Shown piece by piece: positions 42,789-51,830 of a DNA stretch of 58,950 nucleotides. Each line of letters starts with the position of its first letter. Within the stretch, counting starts at the first letter, position 1. The notes beneath the pieces were generated by a model. The model did not search any database. It was not told where the DNA came from and was given only the letters and a program-made list of their open reading frames with translations. The stretch comes from Bacillota bacterium. Lineage in GTDB: Bacteria > Bacillota > Dethiobacteria > DTU022. A program made the translations under genes and the position numbers. The stretch spans positions 1 through 58,950 of the forward strand of contig JAABTH010000014.1 in the NCBI GenBank assembly GCA_011389985.1, given 5' to 3'.

Positions 42789-43066
42789 TATTCTTCACTT
42801 TCAGACTCTTCTCTCTCACTATCCAAATTAAAACCGGCCAGGCTTTGCTGTTCTTCTTTCAGCAGGTATTCGACTTTATACTCAATTTCAGCCAGCTTTT
42901 CCCGGCAGTAACGTGACAAGGCAATACCTTCCTGGAAAGATGCCAAAGATTCTTCAAGTGGTATTTCAGCATCTTCAAGACGGAGGACTATTTCTTCAAG
43001 TTTTTTTATTGCCTCTTCATAGGTGAGATTTTTTAAATTAACTTTTTCCGATTTATCCTTCAACAA
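42788..43066 (-). CDS. xseB: Exodeoxyribonuclease VII small subunit
   Basis: The 92-residue, Glu/Lys-rich coiled-coil protein is the small subunit of exonuclease VII. The family core is LTYEEAIKKLEEIVLRLEDAEIPLEESLASFQEGIAL. The TTG start at 43066 has GAGGAGG nine bases upstream and lies inside the end of xseA, overlapping by 14 bases. It is followed immediately by ispA. Confidence 0.95.
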   Translation of the reverse strand: MLKDKSEKVNLKNLTYEEAIKKLEEIVLRLEDAEIPLEESLASFQEGIALSRYCREKLAEIEYKVEYLLKEEQQSLAGFNLDSEREESESEE

Positions 43067-44279
43067 CGATTTCCTCCTCGATCTTTTCCGTGCGGCAAAG
43101 CGCTTTGCCGTCTTTGAAATTCAGGTGCAGCAATTTGTTCGGTTTAACATCTTTGATAGTGCGGACTATTTTACCTTCCTCATCCCGGCAATAACTGTAG
43201 CCGCGATTCATCACTTTCAAGGGACTGTAGCTGTCAAGTTTATCAATTATGGCAGATAATTTCATCTCTTTCAATTTCAGAATCTGAACAGTCTCACGGT
43301 TAAGCTTATCGTCAAGCCTGGTTAGTGTGTCTTTTAAAGTGTTCACCCGCAATACAGGTAAACGGAAGAAACGTTCACTGACAACGTGATCAAGCAGTTG
43401 TTTTTCCTGTTGCAGCTTTCGTTGCAATGCAAGAGATGCTCGCTCCCTGAGCTGCTTGATCGTAAGCACAATTTCAAAAAAATCTGGAACAGCAGCCTGC
43501 GCAGCTGCTGTAGGCGTAGCAGCCCTGAGATCTGCAGTAAAGTCTGCAATAGTAAAATCTGTTTCATGTCCGACCGCTGAAATAACCGGCAGTTTAGATT
43601 TATAAATTGCCCGGGCTACAACTTCTTCGTTAAAAGGCCAGAGATCTTCAAGCGAGCCGCCTCCGCGGGCTAAAATAATTAAGTCAATATCGTTTCGGTC
43701 GTTGAGCAGTGTAATCGCCCGCACTAGATCTGCGGCCGCTCCCGAACCCTGAACAAGGCTTTCAACAACAAGCAGTTCAACATAGGGAAAACGGCTTTTA
43801 ACTGTAGCAAGAATATCCTGCAATGCCGCACCTGTTGGAGAAGTTACAAGTGCAATCTTTTTTGGTAAATCGGGAATCTTTTTTTTTATTTCAGCCCTGA
43901 ACAAACCTTCAGCTTCAAGTTTTCTTTTCAGCTGTTCAAAAGCAAGGTAAAGGGAACCCATACCGGCCGGTTCCATTTCAGAGACATATAGCTGGTATAC
44001 ACCGTCCGGTTCATAGACAGAGATATTACCGTGTAGTATTACTTCCATCCCATCGGAAGGCTCAAAAATACAGCGCATATTTTCTCGGCGGAAAAAAACG
44101 GATCTCAGGGAAGAATCACCGTCTTTGACTGTAAAATACATGTGCCCTGATCGGTGGTGTTTAAAATTTGAAAGCTCGCCGGTAACCCAGATATCCCTAA
44201 GCTTAAGATCGCTCTGAATCATTGTTTTAATATATCTGTTAATTTCCGAGACCCTGTAGATCTTTTTAGAATTACCCAT
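43053..44279 (-). CDS. xseA: Exodeoxyribonuclease VII large subunit
   Basis: The 408-residue subunit begins with an OB-fold (about 1-105, YRVSEINRYIKTMIQSDLKLRDIWVTGELSN) and continues with the catalytic domain (ALVTSPTGAALQDI, ILARGGGSLEDLWPFNEE, SAVGHETDFTIADFTADLRAATPTAAAQ). Together with XseB it degrades single-stranded DNA. A GGAG site precedes the ATG. It starts the xseA-xseB-ispA group and follows the NuoG-like gene, 29 bases away. Confidence 0.96.
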   Translation of the reverse strand: MGNSKKIYRVSEINRYIKTMIQSDLKLRDIWVTGELSNFKHHRSGHMYFTVKDGDSSLRSVFFRRENMRCIFEPSDGMEVILHGNISVYEPDGVYQLYVSEMEPAGMGSLYLAFEQLKRKLEAEGLFRAEIKKKIPDLPKKIALVTSPTGAALQDILATVKSRFPYVELLVVESLVQGSGAAADLVRAITLLNDRNDIDLIILARGGGSLEDLWPFNEEVVARAIYKSKLPVISAVGHETDFTIADFTADLRAATPTAAAQAAVPDFFEIVLTIKQLRERASLALQRKLQQEKQLLDHVVSERFFRLPVLRVNTLKDTLTRLDDKLNRETVQILKLKEMKLSAIIDKLDSYSPLKVMNRGYSYCRDEEGKIVRTIKDVKPNKLLHLNFKDGKALCRTEKIEEEIVVEG

Positions 44280-44308
44280 TTGAACTCCAGTGTAAAATTT
44301 TATCTCCC

Positions 44309-46339
44309 TTATTCAGCGGGAGTAACACTTTTCATTTCAAGGCGAACCTCTTCAATGCTGCCGAAATTCCACCTTGAGCCGAGAGCGTTGGCAATATCGC
44401 AGATTAAACGCCAGTCTGATTTTATATCTTTATTTTCCCCGGCAACTGAACGGTTAATTCTTGTCTGGCCTTGTGAATTTGTGAAATAGCCATTTTTATG
44501 ATGCAGTTGCTGCGCCGGTATAACAATATCCGCTTCCGGGGGAGCGCCGTTAACTGTACTGCTTACCGCCAGGGTAAAGTTTATATCTTTTAAGTTGAAT
44601 GCGTAACAACCTTCACCAAACGTTATTAAAGCTTTAATTTTTCCTGACTTGGCGCTCTTCATCAAATCGCGACTGTCAAAACTTATGTTTTCACTGATTT
44701 TAGTAATACCCGGGCCATAATTAGAAGTTCCGCCGGTTAGCAATACTCCTAACGAATTGCTGAAACTTGAAAGCATCAATACCCTGCTGTGCCCTTTTTG
44801 CAGATGCCCGGCTACCTCCAGAAATTTAATTAAATCTTTAATCGCATCAGATTCTGCCTCTTTAAAAAAGCTTGGCGCAACAACGGTTATACTGTTATTT
44901 CCGGTAACCGCCTGGGCTGCTTCAGCCAGCGTGCCTGCTGGAATACCAAGAGTTGCAGACTCATCTGCAGACTCACTACCTGCTATTGCAGTGGTCATCG
45001 CTCTTAGCACAGTTCCTGTATCGTTATTGTCAGTTTTTAGGTTTATCTCTTTCCAGGCGCTTGTTTCAGCAGTATCGTCCCCAATCCGGATTATAACTGC
45101 ATCGCCAAATCTGCCGGCACGGTCTACAACCATTGCCGCTACCGGATGACTTTCCTCCAGATCACCGCCGATAATTGTTACTGCTGAAGCATAGCCAATT
45201 GCAGCAGGAGTCGGCCCCGTTACATTAGCGCCGGTTATGGCCATTGCTTCAGTGTAAGCATTTACCCAGGCAGATTCAGCGCCCAGGTTGATGTAAGGAG
45301 TGTTAATTACAGTACGTGCCAGTTTTTGCAGCAGGTAATTCTCTTCATTGCTAAGTTTACCGGAAGCCAGAACAGCTAGAGAATCCGGGCCAGTTGTGTC
45401 GATTACTTTCTTTATATTTTCTGCAGTTTCTTTAACAGCTTCTTCATATTTAATCTCATTGTATTTATTGCCTGATCTCTTAAGGGGCGATTTTATATTC
45501 TCAGCAGCGGCAGTATCTTTGAAGCCAAATCTTCCTTTTACACAAAGCCAGCTGATCTTATCGCCTTCACGGGGAACAGTAACCCTGATTAGCTCACCGT
45601 CCGAACTGTAACGTTCTAAGTAACAAGCAAGGGAGCATTCATTGCAAATACCCGGCATATTAAGAAGTTCCCACTCCCTACCTCCGTCAGAGCGTCCTAC
45701 TTCGGTAAGGGCAGCGACGGGACAAAGATCTACACATTGACCACAGAATATGCAACCCGCTTCCTCCAGACTGACAACATTACCATCTTTGACCGGAGCA
45801 ACACGCGTGTTTACTCCATTTCCGATCAGACTGTATACAAACCGGCCCGGACCGGAACGGCATACCTGGATGCAGCGGCCGCATAAAATGCATTTTTCTT
45901 CATCGCGGATAATATCGCGATTATCTGCTGTCTCGCCTGAAGGTATAGTACGATCTAACTGAACGGGAAGATTGACCTGGCATTCATAAGCTTTTTGCTG
46001 AAGCTCACAACTGCCCGTACGAACGCAAGTCAGGCAATCTTCGTACGGATGAGTTGAAAGTGAAAGTTCAAGAATTTGACTTCGCATTTCTCGCAGGCGT
46101 GAACTATCCGTTTTGACAACCATGCCATCTACAACAGGGTTATCACATGAGGTTACAGGTCTCTTCATGCCTTCAATCTCGACAATACACATCCGGCAAT
46201 GCCCCATCGGTTCAAGACGTGGATGGTAGCACAGAGTCGGGATGTAAATATTGTTCTGGCGGGCTGCTTCCAGGATTGTAGTACCTTCGTCGGCGATAAT
46301 TTTTTTATTATCTATGTGAACGGTTAAAGTTTTTTTCAT
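44309..46339 (-). CDS. NuoG-like Fe-S/molybdopterin-fold subunit
   Basis: The 676-residue protein has an N-terminal 2Fe-2S ferredoxin domain (Cys37, 48, 51, 65), a His-Cys3 4Fe-4S site (His97, Cys102, 105, 111), two ferredoxin 4Fe-4S motifs (Cys150/153/156/160 and Cys196/199/202/206) and a further CxxCx3C...C site (Cys232, 235, 239, 266). A molybdopterin-oxidoreductase fold follows. The Cys or Sec metal ligand of formate dehydrogenases is absent near residue 350, where it reads NAYTEAMAITG, so it is probably an electron conduit like NuoG, not a catalyst. ATG at 46339 follows GGGAGG. It pairs with the gene upstream at 46357. Confidence 0.85.
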   Translation of the reverse strand: MKKTLTVHIDNKKIIADEGTTILEAARQNNIYIPTLCYHPRLEPMGHCRMCIVEIEGMKRPVTSCDNPVVDGMVVKTDSSRLREMRSQILELSLSTHPYEDCLTCVRTGSCELQQKAYECQVNLPVQLDRTIPSGETADNRDIIRDEEKCILCGRCIQVCRSGPGRFVYSLIGNGVNTRVAPVKDGNVVSLEEAGCIFCGQCVDLCPVAALTEVGRSDGGREWELLNMPGICNECSLACYLERYSSDGELIRVTVPREGDKISWLCVKGRFGFKDTAAAENIKSPLKRSGNKYNEIKYEEAVKETAENIKKVIDTTGPDSLAVLASGKLSNEENYLLQKLARTVINTPYINLGAESAWVNAYTEAMAITGANVTGPTPAAIGYASAVTIIGGDLEESHPVAAMVVDRAGRFGDAVIIRIGDDTAETSAWKEINLKTDNNDTGTVLRAMTTAIAGSESADESATLGIPAGTLAEAAQAVTGNNSITVVAPSFFKEAESDAIKDLIKFLEVAGHLQKGHSRVLMLSSFSNSLGVLLTGGTSNYGPGITKISENISFDSRDLMKSAKSGKIKALITFGEGCYAFNLKDINFTLAVSSTVNGAPPEADIVIPAQQLHHKNGYFTNSQGQTRINRSVAGENKDIKSDWRLICDIANALGSRWNFGSIEEVRLEMKSVTPAE

Positions 46340-46356
46340 ATTCCAACCTCCCAGAT

Positions 46357-48315
46357 TTAAAGAACAGCCAGTCCGAGCCTGAGGCACTTGACGCATCGTT
46401 CAGCTTCATTAATTACGTTCGAAGGGCACCTGAAACCAAGATCTGCTTCAGAGAATCCGGCTAACCTCTTTTCAACTGTCAATACTTCCTCTTCAAGACG
46501 TTCTCTGCTCCCGACCATTTCCGGTACCATTTCTTCTTTATAGACACCCGTATTCTCAATGAATCTTTCCATAACTAAGCTGCTGCCCACTTCACTTTTT
46601 CCGGTGCGCAGGTAAGAGTCAATCGCTTCCGCGGCACGATTTGCAGTTGCTATCGCTTCTATAACCGTACGGGCGCCCAGTACAGCGTCACCGCCGGCAA
46701 ATATGCCCGGAACAGAAGTAGCCATAGTATTGGCATCGGCAACAAGCGTACCCCGCTCAGTAAGTTCAAGGCCACAATCATCGGTTATAAAGCTAAAATC
46801 TGCAACCTGGCCAATGGCAGGTATCACCGTATCTGCCCCAAGTGTAAATTCAGATCCGACCAGCGGTACCGGGCGCCTTCTGCCGCTTGCATCAGGTTCG
46901 CCAAGTTCCATTCTGATACACTCCATGCCGCTAACTGCGCCACCGTCCTCAAGAATGCAAACCGGGTTTGCCAAAAGGTGGAATTTAATACCTTCTTCTT
47001 CGGCAGCCTTTATTTCTGCTGCATTGGCAGGCATTTCATACCTGGTCCGGCGATAGATAAGGTTAACTTCTTTAACCCCCATCCTTACAGCTGAACGGGC
47101 GCAATCCATCGCCACGTTACCGCCGCCAACAACAGACACTGTCTCTCCAAGTTCAACTTTTTCGCCAAGGTTTACTTTACGCAAAAAATCAACTCCGGGC
47201 ATAAAACCCATATAACAGGCATCCTCGCCCTCGCAACCCAAAGTAGAACTTTCATGAAGCCCGCTGGCGATAAATATTGCCTTAAACCCATCTTTCCAAA
47301 TTTGGTCGAGAGTTATATCAACACCGACCTTTGTATTACATTTAATTTCAACCCCCATTTGCCTGACTAGATCAATTTCGTAATTAAGAATATCTCTGGG
47401 CAAACGATAACTTGGAATACCGACCGCAAGCATGCCGCCGGGCACAGGCAGTGCCTCGAAAACAGTTACACCGTAACCCTTAAGAGCAAGTTGGTAGGCA
47501 GCATTAATACCGGCAGGTCCGGCGCCGATAATTGCAACTTTTTCCGGTCTTGCTTTTATGGGGGGCTTGATATATTTCTGATCGTAACTGTTCAGCAAAC
47601 CGAAATCGGCTACAAAACGCTTCAGCAGTCTGATCGAAAGGGCCTGATCAACAGGCTGCCTGTTACAGTTAGCTTCACAAGGGTGGACACAAACCCTTCC
47701 AAGGGTGCCGACGAAGGGAGTCTTTTCCCGGTTAACAGCGAGTGCTTCTTCATAATTGCCTTCTTTTATACATTCAATGTATTTTGGTATATTTATGTGT
47801 GAGGGGCAGCCATTACGGCATGGAGCAGTCATAACTGCCCTATAGTCATAATTAGAGGGGTCTGCAGAGCTTTTGTTAATGTAAGCGGTGAAATCTTCCC
47901 TGAAGTATTTTAGAGCATGTAAAAGCGGGGTTGGAGATGATATTCCGAGTTCACAAAGCGATCCGCTTTGAACCAGGTCAGCCAGATCCTCCAATATATT
48001 TATATCTTCTTCTGTTCCTGAACCTTGAATAATTTTATCCAGGCGGTCCGCAATAACCTTGCTGCCGGCGCGGCAGGGGATACAGCGTCCGCATGATTCC
48101 TGTTGAACATTTAAAAAATATTCCTTTACAACTTCTACTATGTTTACATCAGGGTCTACTACGACAAGGCCTGCCCAGCCAACCAAAGCTTTAAGACTTT
48201 TGCCTCCAATTTCGTCAGGCAGGTTAAGTTTCTTTAACTCGATCCGCTCATCTGATAATTTATTACGTTCATCAATTATTGTATCATTCCAGCTGCTGAA
48301 AAATACCTTGGACAT
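46357..48315 (-). CDS. NuoF-tail/GltD-like flavoprotein fusion
   Basis: The 652-residue protein joins two parts. Residues about 45-140 equal the C-terminal N3-cluster domain of NuoF (ESCGRCIPCRAG; Cys75, 78, 81, 121) but the FMN/NADH-binding domain before it is missing. Residues about 160-600 are GltD/NfnB-like: Fe-S cysteines 166, 170, 209, 213 and 217, an FAD Rossmann motif (VAIIGAGPAGINAAY) and a second NAD(P) motif (VVGGGNVAMDCA). It should oxidise or reduce NAD(P)H and pass electrons to the NuoG-like partner 18 bases downstream. Ferredoxin or a folate enzyme as the other end is inference. AGAGAGGAA precedes the ATG. Confidence 0.85.
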   Translation of the reverse strand: MSKVFFSSWNDTIIDERNKLSDERIELKKLNLPDEIGGKSLKALVGWAGLVVVDPDVNIVEVVKEYFLNVQQESCGRCIPCRAGSKVIADRLDKIIQGSGTEEDINILEDLADLVQSGSLCELGISSPTPLLHALKYFREDFTAYINKSSADPSNYDYRAVMTAPCRNGCPSHINIPKYIECIKEGNYEEALAVNREKTPFVGTLGRVCVHPCEANCNRQPVDQALSIRLLKRFVADFGLLNSYDQKYIKPPIKARPEKVAIIGAGPAGINAAYQLALKGYGVTVFEALPVPGGMLAVGIPSYRLPRDILNYEIDLVRQMGVEIKCNTKVGVDITLDQIWKDGFKAIFIASGLHESSTLGCEGEDACYMGFMPGVDFLRKVNLGEKVELGETVSVVGGGNVAMDCARSAVRMGVKEVNLIYRRTRYEMPANAAEIKAAEEEGIKFHLLANPVCILEDGGAVSGMECIRMELGEPDASGRRRPVPLVGSEFTLGADTVIPAIGQVADFSFITDDCGLELTERGTLVADANTMATSVPGIFAGGDAVLGARTVIEAIATANRAAEAIDSYLRTGKSEVGSSLVMERFIENTGVYKEEMVPEMVGSRERLEEEVLTVEKRLAGFSEADLGFRCPSNVINEAERCVKCLRLGLAVL

Positions 48316-48440
48316 TTATTCCTCTCTCTTCCCATGAAATCAACAACTTAATTTGGATAATAATAATTACATGGTTATCTTCTTCATATTTTAATAAATT
48401 CCTTTTCACAGAAGTTAGTTTTGCAGCTTGCTGCTAGCAA

Positions 48441-49403
48441 TTATGACAGCATCAACCGCTTTGCCTGTATAGCTAATCCGACAGCATTGTCAGAAGCATA
48501 AACATGGTCTGCAAAATAAATTTTCCATCGCAAAAGCCTTTCCTCAAGCCGCGATCTGATCAACTTGTTGCTCAAAACGCCTCCGACACCAAGCAGACCA
48601 TCAAAACTGTTTATATCTATCGGTAAATTATGCACAGCGGTAATCACTGAATCTGCTACGCATATTTCTACAGAACGAGCCATCTCTGAATAACAACAGC
48701 CTTTATTTAGAAGTCTTTCGGCATGGCTGGCCGGTCCTGAAAAACTAATATCGCTATCTTTCACAGCAACAGGCAGGGTAGGCTGGTTTTCACCCGACTC
48801 GCAGGCAAGCACTTCAAGATTCGGCCCGGCAGGAAAGCTTAACCCCATTAAAAGCCCAATCCTGTCGATAAACTGTCCGGCGTTAAGATCTGTGCTTCCT
48901 CCTACTTTTTGTATGTTTAGCTTGCCCGGTGATAATTCTTCGACAGTTAATATTTCTGAAGTACCGCCAGAAAGGTGCAAAGCCAGAAAACGCCCACCTG
49001 ATAGTCCGGCTGACCATAAGCCGGCAATTAGATGTCCTTCCTGATGAGAAGAACCGTAATATTTAAGGCCCGCGGTCTGCGCTAAAAAAAGACCAAGAGC
49101 CTCGCTTACTTTAAATACAGGCATGTATGAACCTTCAACCGGGCGCGGTCTGGTAGATGCTGCCACAGCAGCGATGCTGTTATTACTTAGCACAATATCA
49201 TTACCCTGAAGAAGATCTGTTAAATTTTGAAGATGTGAAAAGACCGCTTCAGACTGGCGTAAACCGAGCGACCCTTCTTTTACCGGTAAAAGTTTTCTAC
49301 AATCGAAGATAACCTTCTCTTTGCTGTCTGCAATGGCAACAGAGGTTGTATAAGCGGATGTATCGATACCTAAAAATAGTCTCTCATCAGGATTCTCTTT
49401 CAA
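48441..49403 (-). CDS. TsaD/Kae1-like paralogue (ASKHA family)
   Basis: From a TTG at 49403, preceded by GGGAGA, the protein has 320 residues. It carries features of TsaD (t6A synthase): the N-terminal FLGIDTSAYTTSVAIAD phosphate loop and the metal motif HQEGH near 145, plus LHLSGGTSEI. It is shorter and more divergent than true TsaD and sits beside nusB, not with tsaB or tsaE. Clostridia often carry such a nusB-linked paralogue; its role is unclear to me. The start overlaps nusB by 17 bases. An ATG at 49436 inside nusB is the alternative. Confidence 0.8.
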   Translation of the reverse strand: MKENPDERLFLGIDTSAYTTSVAIADSKEKVIFDCRKLLPVKEGSLGLRQSEAVFSHLQNLTDLLQGNDIVLSNNSIAAVAASTRPRPVEGSYMPVFKVSEALGLFLAQTAGLKYYGSSHQEGHLIAGLWSAGLSGGRFLALHLSGGTSEILTVEELSPGKLNIQKVGGSTDLNAGQFIDRIGLLMGLSFPAGPNLEVLACESGENQPTLPVAVKDSDISFSGPASHAERLLNKGCCYSEMARSVEICVADSVITAVHNLPIDINSFDGLLGVGGVLSNKLIRSRLEERLLRWKIYFADHVYASDNAVGLAIQAKRLMLS

Positions 49404-49803
49404 TCGCTTCTCCCACTGCTTTATCCAGAACGCCATTGATAAAGCCAACGGCTTCGCCGGTGCTGCCATATTTTTTTGCCAATTCCAAAGCTTCGTTTAT
49501 TGATACGGCATAAGGAATATCAGGCCGGAAAAGTATTTCATAAAGCGCTAATCGCAGCAGATTGCGATCAACTGCTGATAAGCGATCTATTTCCCATTTA
49601 ACAAGGTGATTTTTAATCAGTTGATCAACAAAAGGCTGGTTATCAGTGCTACCAACAACCAGCTCACGTATAAATTTTTCTTCTTCTTCATTTAATCGAA
49701 AGTCAGCGAGCGAATGTCTTAGGGCCAATTCTGCTCTGCACTTGCCGATGTCAATCTGAAAAAGAGCCCTGAATGCTACTTCTCTTGCGAGACGACGGGA
49801 CAA
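49387..49803 (-). CDS. nusB: Transcription antitermination factor NusB
   Basis: The 138-residue all-helical RNA-binding protein acts with NusE/S10 in antitermination of rRNA operons. Family blocks are SRRLAREVAFRALFQID at the start, LRLALYEILFRPDIPYAVSINEALELAKKYG and a GFINGVLDKAV ending. The TTG at 49803 lies ten bases after GGAGG. It precedes the TsaD-like gene, whose start lies within its last codons. Confidence 0.96.
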   Translation of the reverse strand: MSRRLAREVAFRALFQIDIGKCRAELALRHSLADFRLNEEEEKFIRELVVGSTDNQPFVDQLIKNHLVKWEIDRLSAVDRNLLRLALYEILFRPDIPYAVSINEALELAKKYGSTGEAVGFINGVLDKAVGEAIERES

Positions 49804-49886
49804 GGGATCTTAACCTCCGCAGTTTTTAAGATAACCTATTTACTATATTTTAACATTAATAGGGTCTAACGCCTGATTCAGTATAA

Positions 49887-50114
49887 TTACTGATCTTCTT
49901 TTGACGAAAAATAACGGTTCAGAAAACGTCCAAAACCATTATTAACGTCAAGACGCCAGCCTATTAATAAGCCGATGGCGATACATAAAAATATAAATAT
50001 ACTCAACCAGAAACCGTAATTTACCACCAGCAGGGCGAAGATCAAGCCAACTAATCCGCCTAATATTTTACCCCAGTGCCTGTTAATAATTACCGACCAG
50101 TTTAAATCGGACAA
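49887..50114 (-). CDS. DUF2273 small membrane protein
   Basis: The 75-residue protein has two membrane segments (about 17-36 and 39-53) and a charged tail, matching the DUF2273 family, which is found almost only next to amaP and Asp23 genes. The TTG start at 50114 has a GGGGGGAG site. It lies 35 bases downstream of amaP. No individual function is known; a part in the Asp23 membrane complex is likely. Confidence 0.85.
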   Translation of the reverse strand: MSDLNWSVIINRHWGKILGGLVGLIFALLVVNYGFWLSIFIFLCIAIGLLIGWRLDVNNGFGRFLNRYFSSKEDQ

Positions 50115-50149
50115 AGCATGCTCCCCCCTTCAAAATTTATATTTGCATA

Positions 50150-50680
50150 TTACTGTTTAGAAACAGCTTGGTCAAGAATAATATTATCGACAACAACCTT
50201 TACTTCATTGACAGTTACTCCGGTTATTTCTTCTAAGTATTCCTTGGTTTTGGATTGTAACTCATTTACCAATCCGGGTAGAGTAACATCGGGCATTACC
50301 CTGATATGTATTTTTATCACTAATCCGTCAGGAGTAAATGATACCTTCCTGCTTACATCCTTTATTCCCTTCGTCTGTTGAATAACCCGAAGAACCATGT
50401 TTTCGACAGCCGTAATCGAAATCAGAACTTCTCCGTATTCACTGCCTTTTAATACTGCATTTCCTACTTTTTTTGTTGAACGCAGGCCAAATGATAATAA
50501 AAATAAAGCTATTAACAAGAGCGCTGCTCCGCTGGCAAGCAATACAGTTTCTCCGGCCCAATCAGGTATATTGAAGGCAGGTCCTGGAATCAGGTTGTAA
50601 TTGACTGCCAGCAGAAAAAGAGCGGCGCCAATGAATAAGAGACCAATAAATACAAGGATAATACGGGCTACTGTTTTCAT
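50150..50680 (-). CDS. amaP: Alkaline-shock membrane anchor AmaP
   Basis: The 176-residue protein has two N-terminal membrane segments (about 5-27 and 46-66) and an Asp23-like cytoplasmic domain (SEYGEVLISITAVENMVLRVIQQTKGIKDVSRKVSF). AmaP anchors Asp23 at the membrane in Staphylococcus. The neighbours (DUF2273 and Asp23) make the assignment firm. AGGGGAG precedes the ATG. Confidence 0.93.
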   Translation of the reverse strand: MKTVARIILVFIGLLFIGAALFLLAVNYNLIPGPAFNIPDWAGETVLLASGAALLLIALFLLSFGLRSTKKVGNAVLKGSEYGEVLISITAVENMVLRVIQQTKGIKDVSRKVSFTPDGLVIKIHIRVMPDVTLPGLVNELQSKTKEYLEEITGVTVNEVKVVVDNIILDQAVSKQ

Positions 50681-50705
50681 ATTTACTCCCCTTTCAAAGC
50701 TCCGA

Positions 50706-50734
50706 GATAAGCCTGCTTATTAAGCAGGCTTATC
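50706..50734. repeat. 14-bp perfect inverted repeat between asp23 and amaP
   Basis: GATAAGCCTGCTTA (50706-50719) and TAAGCAGGCTTATC (50721-50734) with one base between. On the minus strand no U-tract follows, so it is unlikely to be a terminator. In RNA it could hold back or protect the mRNA between the two genes, giving Asp23 more product than AmaP. Confidence 0.75.
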
Positions 50735-50761
50735 TATCTGACAATAAGTAATTAGCGGAGG

Positions 50762-51208
50762 CTACAAATTCTCTTCTTCTTCTGCCACCTCTTCTGTTTT
50801 TTCAACGTTTTCTTCAACATCTTCTTCTATTTCTTCTGTTTCCTCTTCAGGAAAATGCACTCCCTGAACATGGACGTTTATGTATGTTACATTTAGTCCT
50901 GTCATCGTTTCTACTGCTTTTTTAACACTTTCCTGAATGTTCCATGTTACATCGGGAATTCGTTCTCCATATTCAACTATAATAAATATGTCAATTTTTG
51001 CATCTTCAGTGCCAACATCAACTTTTACACCCTTGGAAAGGTTGCGGCGTCCCAGCACTTCAGCTATACCGCCGCCGATACCTCCGCTCATTGAAGAAAC
51101 GCCATTTATATCTGAAGCAGCTATCCCGGCTATTATTGAGACTACTTCATCGGCAATTCTGACCATGCCAAGTTCAGTTGTAGTGGTCGGGCTTTCTTCA
51201 TTATCCAT
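50762..51208 (-). CDS. Asp23/Gls24 family envelope stress protein
   Basis: The 148-residue protein contains the Asp23 domain (GMVRIADEVVSIIAGIAASDINGVSSMSGG...VKVDVGTEDAKIDIFIIVEYGERIPDV) and a long acidic tail after residue 120. Asp23 proteins form membrane-associated filaments and respond to alkaline or cell-envelope stress. A strong promoter lies just upstream (51275-51303). The three-gene set asp23-amaP-DUF2273 is conserved in Firmicutes. AAGAGGAGG precedes the ATG. Confidence 0.94.
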   Translation of the reverse strand: MDNEESPTTTTELGMVRIADEVVSIIAGIAASDINGVSSMSGGIGGGIAEVLGRRNLSKGVKVDVGTEDAKIDIFIIVEYGERIPDVTWNIQESVKKAVETMTGLNVTYINVHVQGVHFPEEETEEIEEDVEENVEKTEEVAEEEENL

Positions 51209-51274
51209 AACTTAATACCTCCTCTTTCATTAATAAAAGTCATTCAGCTTTTTCCAACAAAACTAATTACTATA

Positions 51275-51303
51275 ATTATAACAAATTCCGACCAGAGGTT
51301 CAA
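51275..51303 (-). promoter_or_regulatory. Promoter of the asp23-amaP-DUF2273 set
   Basis: On the minus strand TTGAAC (51303-51298), a 17-bp spacer and a perfect TATAAT (51280-51275). It allows the stress set to be made independently of the efp transcript. Confidence 0.75.
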
Positions 51304-51339
51304 ATTATGCGAATTATTTATATGCCTTTAATAATATGC

Positions 51340-51798
51340 TTACTCTTTCTCTTCATCATCTAAGGGGATACCTTCTTCAAGTTCTTCATCCCATTCTTCG
51401 TCATCAATAAGAACTACTTCGCCACATCCCGGACATGTCACTTCAATTGCCGATTCCTGGTCAAGAATATCATCATCAACCACAACAATTTCCCGACAGT
51501 TTGGGCATTCCAGTGAAAATCCACCGTCAAATTCGTCTTCATATTCTTCATCATCGTAAAGTTCGTCTTCATCCTCATAGAAATCATCTTCAAGCTCAGT
51601 AAGATCGTCGTCGATTGCTTCTGTATACTCGAAAAGCTCTTCATAATCGACTCTAAGCTGTTCAATCTCATCTGTCATCTCTTCAAGTAGATCAATTACC
51701 TTGTGTAACACTTTCTGCTCTTTGCTTTTTTCTTCAAGTTCCAGACCTTCTGTGAAACCTCTTAAGTAAGATACGCGCGCTTTCAGATCTTCAGTCAT
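51340..51798 (-). CDS. CD1247-like acidic protein with zinc ribbon
   Basis: The 152-residue protein begins with a helical block (DLKARVSYLRGFTEGLELEEKSKEQ) known from the CD1247 N-terminal domain of Clostridia. An extremely acidic stretch (about 65-95) follows, then two CxxC pairs (CPNCRE, CPGCGE) that make a zinc ribbon. It is cytoplasmic. The function is unknown to me. The location between efp and asp23 is common in the group. AAGGAGG precedes the ATG. Confidence 0.8.
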   Translation of the reverse strand: MTEDLKARVSYLRGFTEGLELEEKSKEQKVLHKVIDLLEEMTDEIEQLRVDYEELFEYTEAIDDDLTELEDDFYEDEDELYDDEEYEDEFDGGFSLECPNCREIVVVDDDILDQESAIEVTCPGCGEVVLIDDEEWDEELEEGIPLDDEEKE

Positions 51799-51830
51799 TG
51801 CGAAACCTCCTTCAAATTAATTAATTCAGC

